In this document: one piece after another, positions 7,045 through 16,223 of the stretch | How positions within the stretch are numbered: the stretch's first letter is position 1 | How the letters are laid out: every line of letters begins with the position of its first letter | Position numbers and translations under genes: made by a program | The notes under the pieces: generated by a model | Told to the model about the DNA's origin: nothing | Seen by the model: the letters and a program-made list of their open reading frames with translations, nothing else | Database searches by the model: none | Origin: CAYLOP01 sp964385305 | GTDB taxonomy: Bacteria > Chloroflexota > Anaerolineae > Anaerolineales > E44-bin32 | Assembly: GCA_964385305.1 (NCBI GenBank) | Contig: CAYLOP010000034.1 | Coordinates: 1-24,406 of the forward strand | Length of the DNA: 24,406 nt | Direction: 5' to 3'

Positions 7045-7625
7045 GCGAGGATACCATCCTGATCATAGGCCTCGGCAACCCCGGGAAAGGTCATCGTGCC
7101 AACCGCCACAATGTGGGCTATATGCTCGCCGACGCTCTAGCGGAAGACCTCGGGCTGCAGTTCGCCCGTCGTAAGGGAAACGCGCGTCTTGCGGAGGGCC
7201 GCCTTGAAAGCCGGAAACTCATCCTGGCCAAACCGATTACCTTCATGAATAACTCCGGGAAATCGGTAGGCGCGCTGGCGCGCTACTTTCGCATCCCGCC
7301 CTCGAACATACTCGTGATCTACGACGATCTCGACCTGCCCTTCGGCGCTCTGCGGCTTCGCCCTGGCGGCGGTTCGGCAGGTCATAAAGGCATGCGCTCG
7401 ATCATCGACCATCTCCAGACAAATGAATTCCCCCGCCTGCGAATCGGCATCGACAGGCCGCCCGGGCGGATGGACCCGGCCGACTACGTGCTTCAGGATT
7501 TCAGCGCCGAGCAGCACACCGAACTCGAAGCCATCCTTGACAGGGGGTTGCAGAGTGTCCGTGTTTTCATCCTCGAAGATATCCAGGCAGCCATGAACGG
7601 TTTCAATCCTGTCGATTCTTTATGA
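7041..7625 (+). CDS. pth: Peptidyl-tRNA hydrolase
   Basis: 194 residues. The enzyme cleaves the ester bond of peptidyl-tRNAs that drop off ribosomes, recycling tRNA. Family landmarks: GLGNPG at 10-15 with N13, RHNVG with catalytic H23, PITFMNNSG, VIYDDLDLP with the conserved Asp, and GSAGHKGMRSI. The last has Lys where many homologues have Asn (GHNG), an accepted variant in several phyla. Length is normal. Both ends overlap neighbours by 4 nt (ATGA with the Ig-like gene and with mfd), which implies coupled translation. Confidence 0.97.
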   Translation: MSEDTILIIGLGNPGKGHRANRHNVGYMLADALAEDLGLQFARRKGNARLAEGRLESRKLILAKPITFMNNSGKSVGALARYFRIPPSNILVIYDDLDLPFGALRLRPGGGSAGHKGMRSIIDHLQTNEFPRLRIGIDRPPGRMDPADYVLQDFSAEQHTELEAILDRGLQSVRVFILEDIQAAMNGFNPVDSL

Positions 7626-10600
7626 TGGAACTTGCCGCGCTTCTCGAGCATATTCGCTCGCTCCCTGAATACAAAAAACTTCAAGACAACCTGCGGGAGG
7701 GAAATCCGCCGTCTCACCCACTGCACCTCTCACGCGCTGTGCGCCCCGCCATCGCTGCTGCGCTGTCCTGTGACCTGCGGCGCCCGGTCCTACTCCTGCT
7801 CCCCAAAGCTGATCGTATGCTCACGCTGGAGGAAGAGCTCCCTGCCTGGGCGCCTGAGCTCGAGGTGCTCTCCTTCCCAGACCCAAACCCGATGCCCTAC
7901 GAGTGCGCGCCGTGGTCGCCGCGTACGCTGCGCAGGCGTGTGACGGCGTTGGCGAGGCTCACCACCGGCCGCCAGCCCGGAGGGAGGGATGCGACAGAGG
8001 GTACGGCCACCTTGATCCTGGCTTCGGCGCGCGCCGCCATGACGCGCACGATCGCCCCGCGCACCTTCATCGCCAATGCCCGCTGGTTGAAGTCCGGCAG
8101 CACTTTTCGTTTTAACCGCCTGATCGATCTGCTCGTCAATAACGGTTACACACACTCAAGCTTAGTCGCAGAACCAGGCCAGTTCAGCCGCCGAGGCGGC
8201 ATCCTCGACTTGTGGCCGCCCGCTGAGGAGGCACCCGTACGTGTAGAGTTCTTCGGCGACGAGATTGATTCATTACGACGCTTCAACCCCGCCTCCCAGC
8301 GTTCGATTGAAACGCTGACCCAGGTGCGCATCACGCCCGCTCGGGAGGGCATCCCGCGCTTATTCAAGGCGGCGTGGGAGGACATTCTCCCACCTGGCAA
8401 TCCGCTCCAGGGACCGCTGCGAGATCCTTACCTTGAGTTCACCCTGCCCCTAATGAACCCCGCCCCCTCTGGCCTGCTCGATTTCCTTCCGGAGGAGGCG
8501 ATCGTCCTGTTCGACGATCGTGCGATCTTTGAGGATGCAGTAAGCGAGGTCGAGGAACACGCCCTCTCTCTACGTCGCGACCAGGTCGAAGCCGGCGCGC
8601 TCCCCGATTCGTTCCCGCTCTCCTATCTCACGCTGGCGGAGCTCAACGACACGCTCTCGCAGGGGTTGACGCTCGATCTGGGAAGCCTGTCGAGCGCGCT
8701 CGAGGATGAGATCACGCTGAGCGAGGCCTTCCAGCCTGGCCCCCGTTTTGGTGGAAAGCTCCGTCCACTGATGGATCATCTCACCGGACGCCTCTTCGAA
8801 CACCACACGCTTGTTATCGTCAGCCGCCAGGCCTCTCGCCTCTCCGAACTTTGGGCTGAGAGCGACACACCGCGCCCTGTCCAGGAACGCTTGCCCGCGC
8901 AGCTAGAGCCTGGCGACCTGCATTTCGTGCAGGGCGCGCTCACGGAAGGCTGGATCCTCGACGCACCAGATGGTGCGCAGATCCACCTGCTGACTGACGC
9001 CGAGATCTTCGGTTGGTCGCGCCCCAAACCGCGTGTTCGTGTACACCGTGTGGCCGCCGCGCCAGAGTCAGCCTACGCCGACTTGAAATCAGGCGATTGG
9101 GTCGTACACGTCGATTACGGTATCGGGCGCTTCCAGGGTCTCGTGGAGCGTGTACTGGACGGCCTGCAGCGTGAGTTCCTCCTGGTGGAATACGACGCTG
9201 GTGCGCAGTTGTATGTGCCCATCCACCAGGCTGACCGCCTTACGCGCTACATCGGTGCGGATGCAAGACCCCCCACCCTCTCACGCCTGGGCACACAGAC
9301 CTGGGAGAGAGCCAAATCCAAGGTGCATGAGGCGGTGATCGAGGTGGCACGCGAGTTGCTCGAACTCTACGCTCAGCGCCAATCCATCCAGGGCCACGCT
9401 TTCTCGCCGGATACCACATGGCAGGGGGAATTGGAGGCATCCTTCCCCTATATAGAGACCGAAGACCAACTCAAATCCCTTCAGGCGGTGAAAAGGGACA
9501 TGGAGCGAGTGCGCCCGATGGACCGCCTTATCTGCGGTGATGTAGGCTACGGCAAGACGGAGGTCGCGCTGCGTGCGGCGTTCAAAGCCGTGATGGACAA
9601 CAAACAGGTGGCGATGCTGGTACCCACGACCGTGCTCGCCCAGCAGCACTTCAACACCTTCCGCCAGCGCCTAGCACCCTTCCCAGTCGAGGTGGAGATG
9701 CTCTCACGCTTCCGCAGCCGGCGAGAGACCTCCGAAATCCTTCGACGACTGGCGGCCGGCGAGGTCGATATCGTGATCGGCACCCACCGCCTGCTCCAAC
9801 ACGATGTGACCTTCAAAGATTTAGGCCTGCTCGTGATCGACGAGGAACAGCGCTTCGGCGTCACCCACAAGGAATTCCTCAAGCAAATGCGGACCGAGGT
9901 CGACGTGCTCACGATGACGGCGACTCCCATCCCACGCACGCTCTACATGGCGCTCACAGGCGCACGCGATATATCTACCATCAACACGCCACCGGAGGAG
10001 CGCCTGCCGATCATCACGCACGTCGGCAAGTACGACCCGCGACTTGTGCGCCAGGCAGTCCTGCGCGAGATCGATCGCGGCGGCCAGGTGTTCTTCGTGC
10101 ACAACCGCGTGCAGACAATCGAAACGGTGCGGCATCAACTCGAACGGCTGGTGCCCGAAGCGCACATCACGGTAGGGCATGGTCAATTGGAGGAGCGCAA
10201 GCTGGCCTCCGTGATGGAGCGTTTCACGGGCGGTGAGATCGATGTGCTCGTGAGCACCTCCATCATTGAATCAGGTCTGGACATCCCCAACGCCAATACA
10301 CTTATCGTCGACCGGGCTGACATGTTCGGGCTGGCGCAACTCTACCAGCTGCGAGGGCGCGTTGGACGTGGTGCCTCCCAGGGCTATGCCTACTTCTTCC
10401 GCCACACGCAGCAGCGCACGACCGAGGAGGCGCTTGAGCGCCTGGAGATCATATCCGCCAACCCACAACTAGGCGCAGGCTATAACATCGCCATGCGCGA
10501 TTTGGAGATGCGCGGCGCCGGGGACATCTTGGGAACACGCCAGCACGGGCATATTGCTGCCATCGGTTTTCACCTTTACACCCGCCTGCTCACCACTGCC

Positions 10601-11101
10601 GTGCGCCACCTCAAAGAAACGATCACGCCTCATGCCCCATTGGACGCCCTGCCGTTCGCCGTCGAACCGCTGCCTACCGCCATCGACCTTCCCCTGCCCT
10701 CGGCAATCCCTGCCGACTACTTTCCGGATCGCGACCTGCGCCTGCAGCTCTACCGTCGCATGGCCGAGGTACGCACCATGGAAGGCATAGAGGCTCTTAC
10801 GAAGGAGCTGGCCGACCGCTTCGGCCCTCCTCCGCCTGAGCTCGAGAACTTGCTCTACCAATTACGCGTCCGGATCCTGGCAGCCTTCGCAGGAATCGAT
10901 GCGATCTCTACCGAAAACGGCCAGATACTCCTGCAACTTCCTCTCGAAGATCAGGAGAGACACCTTCCGCATCTTGGCCATGATGTGCGCCGCAGCAAAC
11001 GCGGCCTCTGGCTGACACGCTCTGAAGACCGCGATTGGACCGAGCGACTCGTCGAGGTCCTAGTCACGCTGAGGGAATTCAGACAAGCGCGATCATCCTA
11101 A
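7622..11101 (+). CDS. mfd: Transcription-repair coupling factor
   Basis: 1159 residues, full length for Mfd. It displaces RNA polymerase stalled at DNA damage and recruits UvrA. Order of domains: UvrB-homology region (about 1-330), linker, RNA-polymerase interaction domain starting at SGDWVVHVDYGIGRFQGL (near 491), then the RecG-like translocase with Walker A GDVGYGKT at 639-646, DEEQ box at 740-743 followed by RFGV, the ESGLDIPNANT motif from 883 and QLRGRVGRG, then the TRCF C-terminal domain that masks UvrA binding. No key motif is missing. The ATG at 7622 overlaps the pth stop. An alternative ATG is the next codon. Confidence 0.98.
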   Translation: MMELAALLEHIRSLPEYKKLQDNLREGNPPSHPLHLSRAVRPAIAAALSCDLRRPVLLLLPKADRMLTLEEELPAWAPELEVLSFPDPNPMPYECAPWSPRTLRRRVTALARLTTGRQPGGRDATEGTATLILASARAAMTRTIAPRTFIANARWLKSGSTFRFNRLIDLLVNNGYTHSSLVAEPGQFSRRGGILDLWPPAEEAPVRVEFFGDEIDSLRRFNPASQRSIETLTQVRITPAREGIPRLFKAAWEDILPPGNPLQGPLRDPYLEFTLPLMNPAPSGLLDFLPEEAIVLFDDRAIFEDAVSEVEEHALSLRRDQVEAGALPDSFPLSYLTLAELNDTLSQGLTLDLGSLSSALEDEITLSEAFQPGPRFGGKLRPLMDHLTGRLFEHHTLVIVSRQASRLSELWAESDTPRPVQERLPAQLEPGDLHFVQGALTEGWILDAPDGAQIHLLTDAEIFGWSRPKPRVRVHRVAAAPESAYADLKSGDWVVHVDYGIGRFQGLVERVLDGLQREFLLVEYDAGAQLYVPIHQADRLTRYIGADARPPTLSRLGTQTWERAKSKVHEAVIEVARELLELYAQRQSIQGHAFSPDTTWQGELEASFPYIETEDQLKSLQAVKRDMERVRPMDRLICGDVGYGKTEVALRAAFKAVMDNKQVAMLVPTTVLAQQHFNTFRQRLAPFPVEVEMLSRFRSRRETSEILRRLAAGEVDIVIGTHRLLQHDVTFKDLGLLVIDEEQRFGVTHKEFLKQMRTEVDVLTMTATPIPRTLYMALTGARDISTINTPPEERLPIITHVGKYDPRLVRQAVLREIDRGGQVFFVHNRVQTIETVRHQLERLVPEAHITVGHGQLEERKLASVMERFTGGEIDVLVSTSIIESGLDIPNANTLIVDRADMFGLAQLYQLRGRVGRGASQGYAYFFRHTQQRTTEEALERLEIISANPQLGAGYNIAMRDLEMRGAGDILGTRQHGHIAAIGFHLYTRLLTTAVRHLKETITPHAPLDALPFAVEPLPTAIDLPLPSAIPADYFPDRDLRLQLYRRMAEVRTMEGIEALTKELADRFGPPPPELENLLYQLRVRILAAFAGIDAISTENGQILLQLPLEDQERHLPHLGHDVRRSKRGLWLTRSEDRDWTERLVEVLVTLREFRQARSS

Positions 11102-11140
11102 GAATTGAGACTCGCCTAGCATGTTCCCTAAGGATTGATC

Positions 11141-12094
11141 TCAGATATCTCCACGGAACTGAACCAGTAACGTGAGGTATGGTTGACCTTGAATGTACTC
11201 AAAGCCTAAGGCCCAACCCCGCCAGTCGAAAGAATTCCCCCCTTCTGGCGCAGGGCGATAGAAGGAATAGTAGTTGATATTGCGGTATTCATCCGGCCAC
11301 GCGATCTCGCGTGTAGTCACGCCGATAAGCAAGTCATTGCAGAAAGCGTTCGGTGCGACCTCGAAAACATCGCTAAGTTGCGGCGCAATAACCTCGCTGA
11401 ATGAGCCTTCAATTGGAAAGTCCGTCCCGCTTATCGTGCCCCAGGTTAGCGAAGAAAGATCCGTATAGACATTACCAACGGTCTCCACGGGAAACAAGAC
11501 TTCAGGGTTCCACCAGTCATGGCGAAGGATCAGGCCCCGTTGCGGGTTTATTAGTTCAGCTAGACGTGCACCGTCCTGCTCTGTAACCGCCTGGGTGAAT
11601 GCATTCAAAATTGCTGGGACACCTTCGTCGTTACAAAAAGATTCTGGTGAGACGCTCTCCGTGAGGTTCCAGCCGTTGACCCAACCGGTCCCTCCGCCGG
11701 GCATACGTATCTCCATCCAGGTGGAGCTTCCCAGGCGCGAGCTCGCACCGGTAAGTTCGATACCACCCTGGTCAAATGCCAACTCACCGACCTTAGCCCC
11801 CGAGATCCCGGCTGGTTTGTGGATATTGAGGGTTTCATTCTCAGGCACCCATACAACCGAGAACTTAGGACCCTGGAAGGTTTCTTCACCTGTAGGCGTA
11901 CTGATGAGCTGCGTCGGTGTCGCCATTGAGGTTGAGGCGATATTCGTACTGATGCTGGATACTGGCACATAAGATCGTGAGCACCCGAACAGCATGGCAC
12001 TTAGCAGGACCGTGACGTAAAAGCAGTAAAAGTAGCAGGCTGACGACGATTGCCATCCTGGAGGAGGGTGAGCTTTTCTATCTACTTCGTGCAT
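11141..12094 (-). CDS. Lipoprotein with SH3b-like domain
   Basis: About 317 residues. The N-terminus has basic residues, a hydrophobic stretch and a lipobox-like LFGC, so it is probably a membrane-anchored extracellular lipoprotein. A Ser/Thr-rich linker follows. Next comes a bacterial SH3-like fold (a VVWVPENETLNIHKPAG start and a TGWVNGWNLT end), often found in cell-wall-associated proteins. The C-terminal half (FCNDEGVPAILNAF onward, rich in Trp and Phe) is conserved-looking but not recognised. The ATG at 12092-12094 was chosen; an in-frame TTG at 12112 is the alternative and neither has a clear ribosome site. It starts 24 nt after the lon stop, so co-transcription is likely. It converges with mfd. 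Confidence 0.8.
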   Translation of the reverse strand: MHEVDRKAHPPPGWQSSSACYFYCFYVTVLLSAMLFGCSRSYVPVSSISTNIASTSMATPTQLISTPTGEETFQGPKFSVVWVPENETLNIHKPAGISGAKVGELAFDQGGIELTGASSRLGSSTWMEIRMPGGGTGWVNGWNLTESVSPESFCNDEGVPAILNAFTQAVTEQDGARLAELINPQRGLILRHDWWNPEVLFPVETVGNVYTDLSSLTWGTISGTDFPIEGSFSEVIAPQLSDVFEVAPNAFCNDLLIGVTTREIAWPDEYRNINYYSFYRPAPEGGNSFDWRGWALGFEYIQGQPYLTLLVQFRGDI

Positions 12095-12118
12095 TATCGT
12101 CGTCGGGGTCAAGACACG

Positions 12119-14611
12119 CTAGTCCGATTGGGTCGTTTTTTTACGGGATGAAGACGTCTTTTGAGATTTTGTGCGACGGGTAGACTTTCTACTTGGCGGG
12201 CGAAGTCCGATCTCGAGCACCTGGTCCATGTGCTCAACAAGGTGAATTTGTAGCGCGGCCCTTGCCTGGCGCGGAATTTCGACTAAGTCTTTCTCATTTT
12301 TCTCAGGGATGATCACGCTTCCAAGCTTGAGACGGTAGGCTGCGAGGATCTTATCACGAACGCCGCCGATCGGTAAAACCCTACCCCGCAAGGTGATTTC
12401 GCCGCTCATACCCACGTCTCTACGCACTGCTCTCTTCGTAAAAGCAGAAGCGAGGGCAGTCGCCATGGTAATACCTGCACTGGGGCCGTCCTTTGGTATC
12501 GCCCCCTCCGGGACGTGAATATGGACGTCCGTCTTCTCGAACACTTCAGGATCGATGCCCAATTGCGGGGCTCGGGATTTGATATAGGACAGTGCAGCGA
12601 GCGCTGATTCCCGCATTACATCCCCTATCTGTCCCGTGATCTGAATCTCTCCTTTTCCGTCCATCAGTAGGGCTTCTACTGTGAGAGAATCCCCGCCGTT
12701 CTCTGTCCACGCCAAGCCAGTCGCTGCGCCGACCTGATCTTCCACCTCCGCCTCATGCGGCAAAATCTGCGGTGGGCCGAGCAACTTCGGCAGCATCGAG
12801 GGGAGAATTCGGTGTGGCATCTTATGCTTTTCGGCCTTGCGGCGAGCAACCTTGCGGCAGATCTTCCCGATCTCACGTTCAAGATTGCGAACACCTGCCT
12901 CCCAGGTGTATTCGCGGATCATGGCTCGCACAGCACCCTGTGAAAATTTCACTTCATCCACACCCAAGCCATTCAGCTCTAACTGCCGCGGAACAAGGAA
13001 CCTTTCCGCGATGACAAGCTTCTCTTCTTCGATATACCCTGGGAATTCGATCAATTCGAGTCGGTCGAGCAGCGCTGGTGGTACGGTTTCGGTCGTATTG
13101 GCAGTGGTGATGAAGAGCACCTTAGAGAGATCGTAGGGAATCTCCAAGTAGTGATCTGAGAAGGCGTGATTCTGCTCGGGGTCGAGTACTTCGAGCAGTG
13201 CTGCAGCAGGATCACCGCGGAAATCGAAGCCCAACTTGTCAATCTCGTCCAGCATGAAGAGTGGATTAGCGGTTTCTCCCCGCCGCATACCCTGCAAGAT
13301 CCGACCCGGCATTGCGCCGATATATGTTCGCCGGTGTCCACGTATTTCCGATTCATCACGGATTCCGCCCAATGAGATGCGCACGAATTTGCGCCCTAAC
13401 GCTTCCGCGATTGCGCGGCCAAGCGAGGTCTTTCCGGTTCCGGGAGGCCCGACGAAGCACAGGATCGGCTGGCGTTGCTTGGTTGGCGCGAGGCTCTTCA
13501 CGGCGATGTATTCCAGGATGCGTTCTTTGGGCTGCTTGAGGCCGTGGTGCTGGCTCTCTAATATTTGGGCCACATGACGGATATCGAGATTATCGTCCGT
13601 GGTCTGACTCCAAGGGAGGCCCGTCAACCAGTCCAAGTAGGCCCGTATGATACCTACCTCAGGTGAAAGCGAAGGCATATAGCTCAGCCGCTGAATCTCC
13701 TTGAGAGAGACGGCTTCCACCTCGTCCGGTAACGATAGGTGATGAACCCGCTCGCGCAACTCGGAGATCTCCTGTGTCCAAAGGTCCGCTTCGCCCAACT
13801 CGCTCTGGATTGCTTTCATCTGCTCGCGTAGATAAATCTCGCGCTGCGAGCGATCTACCTGATCCTGGACGCGAGAGTGGATTTTATCCTCCAACTCGAG
13901 CACGTCCAATTCGCGCCCCAGAAGTACGCTTGTTTTCTGCAAGCGCTCGACCGGATCGAAGATCTCAAGGATTTCCTGACGCTCTGGGAGTGTGATGGTG
14001 AGTGCTGAGACGATCAGATCCGCCAGCCATGCCGGTTCCTCGATGTTTGCCGCATAGAGATAAGCCTCTTCCGGAAGGCCGCGATTGAGCTCAACACATT
14101 TTTCAAACAAGGTGAGCACGGCGCGCATGAGCGCGAGGGTCTCCTTGGTCGCTTCCAGGGATTCCTCGATGGGGCGCGCACGGACACGAAGATATGGCGT
14201 CAGGGCAATGTACTCGACGATTTCCACTCGGCGGCGGCCTTGGGTGAGCACGGAGGTGGTCCCGTCGGGGATTTGCATCAAGCGACCGACGGCGATCTCG
14301 GTACCGACGGTGTACAAATCTTTGGGTCCTGGATGCTCGATATCCGGATCATGCTGAGCGATCGCGATAAGCGTCTCATGGTTGTGGATCGCCTCTTCGA
14401 CGGCAAGCAGGGAAGGCTCGTGACTCACAAAAAGAGGTGTGACCATGTTGGGAAACAACACGACATCTCGCAGCGGCAGGACGGAGCACGTGATCAAGCC
14501 CTCATCGTCAAGCAAGGCGTCGTCGACAGCGTAGAGCTCATCGGTACGACGGCTTATAGCGCTGCTCCATTCGGAGGGAATGTGATTCCAATCCAGACGA
14601 AAGTTACTCAT
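12119..14611 (-). CDS. lon: ATP-dependent Lon protease
   Basis: 830 residues, LonA type. The N-terminal substrate-recognition domain begins at about residue 42 (CSVLPLRDVVLFPNM). The AAA+ module has Walker A GPPGTGKT at 388-395, a Walker B ending FMLDEIDK and an arginine-rich sensor region. The protease domain has the Ser-Lys dyad S711 (DGPSAGI) and K754 (GGVRDK), 43 residues apart as in the family. It degrades misfolded and regulatory proteins in the cytoplasm. A Lys/Ser/Thr-rich tail follows the protease domain. The ATG overlaps the folC stop (ATGA), so translation is coupled. Confidence 0.98.
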   Translation of the reverse strand: MSNFRLDWNHIPSEWSSAISRRTDELYAVDDALLDDEGLITCSVLPLRDVVLFPNMVTPLFVSHEPSLLAVEEAIHNHETLIAIAQHDPDIEHPGPKDLYTVGTEIAVGRLMQIPDGTTSVLTQGRRRVEIVEYIALTPYLRVRARPIEESLEATKETLALMRAVLTLFEKCVELNRGLPEEAYLYAANIEEPAWLADLIVSALTITLPERQEILEIFDPVERLQKTSVLLGRELDVLELEDKIHSRVQDQVDRSQREIYLREQMKAIQSELGEADLWTQEISELRERVHHLSLPDEVEAVSLKEIQRLSYMPSLSPEVGIIRAYLDWLTGLPWSQTTDDNLDIRHVAQILESQHHGLKQPKERILEYIAVKSLAPTKQRQPILCFVGPPGTGKTSLGRAIAEALGRKFVRISLGGIRDESEIRGHRRTYIGAMPGRILQGMRRGETANPLFMLDEIDKLGFDFRGDPAAALLEVLDPEQNHAFSDHYLEIPYDLSKVLFITTANTTETVPPALLDRLELIEFPGYIEEEKLVIAERFLVPRQLELNGLGVDEVKFSQGAVRAMIREYTWEAGVRNLEREIGKICRKVARRKAEKHKMPHRILPSMLPKLLGPPQILPHEAEVEDQVGAATGLAWTENGGDSLTVEALLMDGKGEIQITGQIGDVMRESALAALSYIKSRAPQLGIDPEVFEKTDVHIHVPEGAIPKDGPSAGITMATALASAFTKRAVRRDVGMSGEITLRGRVLPIGGVRDKILAAYRLKLGSVIIPEKNEKDLVEIPRQARAALQIHLVEHMDQVLEIGLRPPSRKSTRRTKSQKTSSSRKKTTQSD

Positions 14612-16008
14612 CGCGTTGCTTCACGTGCGCTCGGTTTGACGGAAAGGCTCATGTTTTCCCATGCGGCGAGCACCTCACCTGCAACGAAGATACTTCCGGC
14701 AACCAGGATCACTTCATCAGGACGAGCCGACTGCACCGCTCTCTCGAGCGCTTTTACGGGAGGCACGATGATCTCAACCCGCAGACCATAGCTACGGGCG
14801 ATGTCCGCCAGTTCATCCGGATCGGTGGCGCGTGGATGGACCGCTTGCGTGGCGATGATACGGGAGACACGCGGCAGCAGCTCAGCCAGCATACCAGGGA
14901 TATCCTTATCTGCGGACGCCCCAAAGATCAAAGTCACGCGCTGAGCCGGGAAGTAGTCTTCGAGTGCAATTCGCAGTTTCAACGCCGAATCTCGGTTGTG
15001 GGCAGAGTCGATGACGATAATCGGATCGCGTGAGACCACCTGAAAGCGGCCAGGCCAAGAGACCTTCCGGAAACCTTCCTGGATAGCTACTTCGCGGATA
15101 GCCAGGCCTCGCCTTTTCGCGACCTGGAGGGCGGCGTAGGCAACCGCACCATTGACGACCTGATGGTACCCTAAGAGAGGGATATCAAAACGGGGTGGCG
15201 CCCACTCATCACCACCTGCCGATTCCACATACATGTCCATCAATGCCTGCTCATCGGAGGACCATACATATAAGGATTGGCCATCCAATGTGTGGTTCCC
15301 CGGTGAGAACAGCCAATCCCGGCCGACACGGTACAGCGGCGCATCCAGGGATGCGGCGACCTCCTCGACGACGCGCTCAGCTTCGTACTGCTGAGGTGCT
15401 ATCACGACAGGGACGCCGGGTTTGATGATTCCCGCTTTCTCACGCGCAATGTCTGAGAGGCTCTCGCCGAGAAGGTGCATATGATCATACGAGAGCGAAG
15501 TGATCACTGCCACCAATGGCGCGAGCACATTGGTGGCATCCAACCGCCCGCCCAGCCCGACCTCGACGACGGCGCAATCGACACCCTGATCCGCGAAATA
15601 CACAAACATGAGCGCCGTGATGATCTCGTAGGCGGTGAGGTCCTGCACTGCGGCGACGTGCGGTTTGAGCACATCCACAAGGCATGCTACCTCACCGGGC
15701 GGGATCTCACGACCGTTCACGCGGATGCGTTCTGTGAAGCGCCGAAGGTGCGGAGAGGTGTAAAGGCCGGTGCGATAGCCTCCAGCCTGAAGGGCTGAAG
15801 CGATCAGCGCCGAAACGGAGCCTTTTCCTTTGGTACCCGCGATGTGAATTGATGTATACTTCTGATGGGGACTTCCGAGGCGAGCGAGCAAGTCCTCAAC
15901 TCGCCCGAGGTCAAAGACATCTGCAGCATAGCGATAGCTACGTTCTTTGCTATAATCAACGTAGCTATAGATATAGTCCAGTGCTTCTTGATAAGCTTGA
16001 TCAACCAT
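14608..16008 (-). CDS. folC: Bifunctional folylpolyglutamate/dihydrofolate synthase
   Basis: 466 residues of the Mur-ligase fold. It adds glutamate to dihydropteroate and/or folates using ATP. P-loop GTKGKGSV at 58-65, TSPHLRRFTERIRVNG omega-loop segment, VVEVGLGGRLDATN, the DSAHN motif in the C-terminal domain and a HPRATD segment near the end are all standard. There is no ribosome site before the ATG at 16006-16008; instead a promoter -10 lies 8 nt upstream, so the mRNA is probably leaderless. It is first in an operon with lon. Confidence 0.96.
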   Translation of the reverse strand: MVDQAYQEALDYIYSYVDYSKERSYRYAADVFDLGRVEDLLARLGSPHQKYTSIHIAGTKGKGSVSALIASALQAGGYRTGLYTSPHLRRFTERIRVNGREIPPGEVACLVDVLKPHVAAVQDLTAYEIITALMFVYFADQGVDCAVVEVGLGGRLDATNVLAPLVAVITSLSYDHMHLLGESLSDIAREKAGIIKPGVPVVIAPQQYEAERVVEEVAASLDAPLYRVGRDWLFSPGNHTLDGQSLYVWSSDEQALMDMYVESAGGDEWAPPRFDIPLLGYHQVVNGAVAYAALQVAKRRGLAIREVAIQEGFRKVSWPGRFQVVSRDPIIVIDSAHNRDSALKLRIALEDYFPAQRVTLIFGASADKDIPGMLAELLPRVSRIIATQAVHPRATDPDELADIARSYGLRVEIIVPPVKALERAVQSARPDEVILVAGSIFVAGEVLAAWENMSLSVKPSAREATR

Positions 16009-16016
16009 GAGATTGA

Positions 16017-16045
16017 ATTGTAACCGGGGCTAAAAAAAGAGACAA
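16017..16045 (-). promoter_or_regulatory. Promoter of folC-lon, predicted to give a leaderless transcript
   Basis: On the minus strand: TTGTCT (16040-16045), a 17-nt spacer, TACAAT (16017-16022). The A of the folC ATG lies 9 nt after the -10, at the usual start-site distance. A 6-bp inverted repeat, GGGGCT/AGCCCC (16026-16031 and 16045-16050), brackets the spacer and could be an operator or a chance palindrome. Confidence 0.55.
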
Positions 16046-16076
16046 GCCCCATATCGTTTGTTGTGCTCATCTTGCC

Positions 16077-16105
16077 TTGCACGCGCAGCGGAATCGGGAT
16101 AAGAT
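16077..16105 (+). promoter_or_regulatory. Possible promoter for the phnDCE operon
   Basis: TTGCAC (16077-16082), 17-nt spacer, TAAGAT (16100-16105). The match is modest. It would give a 5' leader of about 110 nt before phnD in which I see no known riboswitch. Confidence 0.3.
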
Positions 16106-16223
16106 CATTCGGCAAAAATACATAGGAAGGGAGGGATTTCGACCTAAGATTGCGGCAACTATTCCATCTCAAAATCTTCAGATTTATGGGAACAAATTTC
16201 AACCCGAGGAGGAAGGAAGAATC

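Noticed and set aside
16077..16223. N-terminal extension of phnD to 16077
   Set aside because: The lipoprotein signal starts at 16224 with a strong ribosome site; the extension would bury the signal peptide and cross the promoter region.
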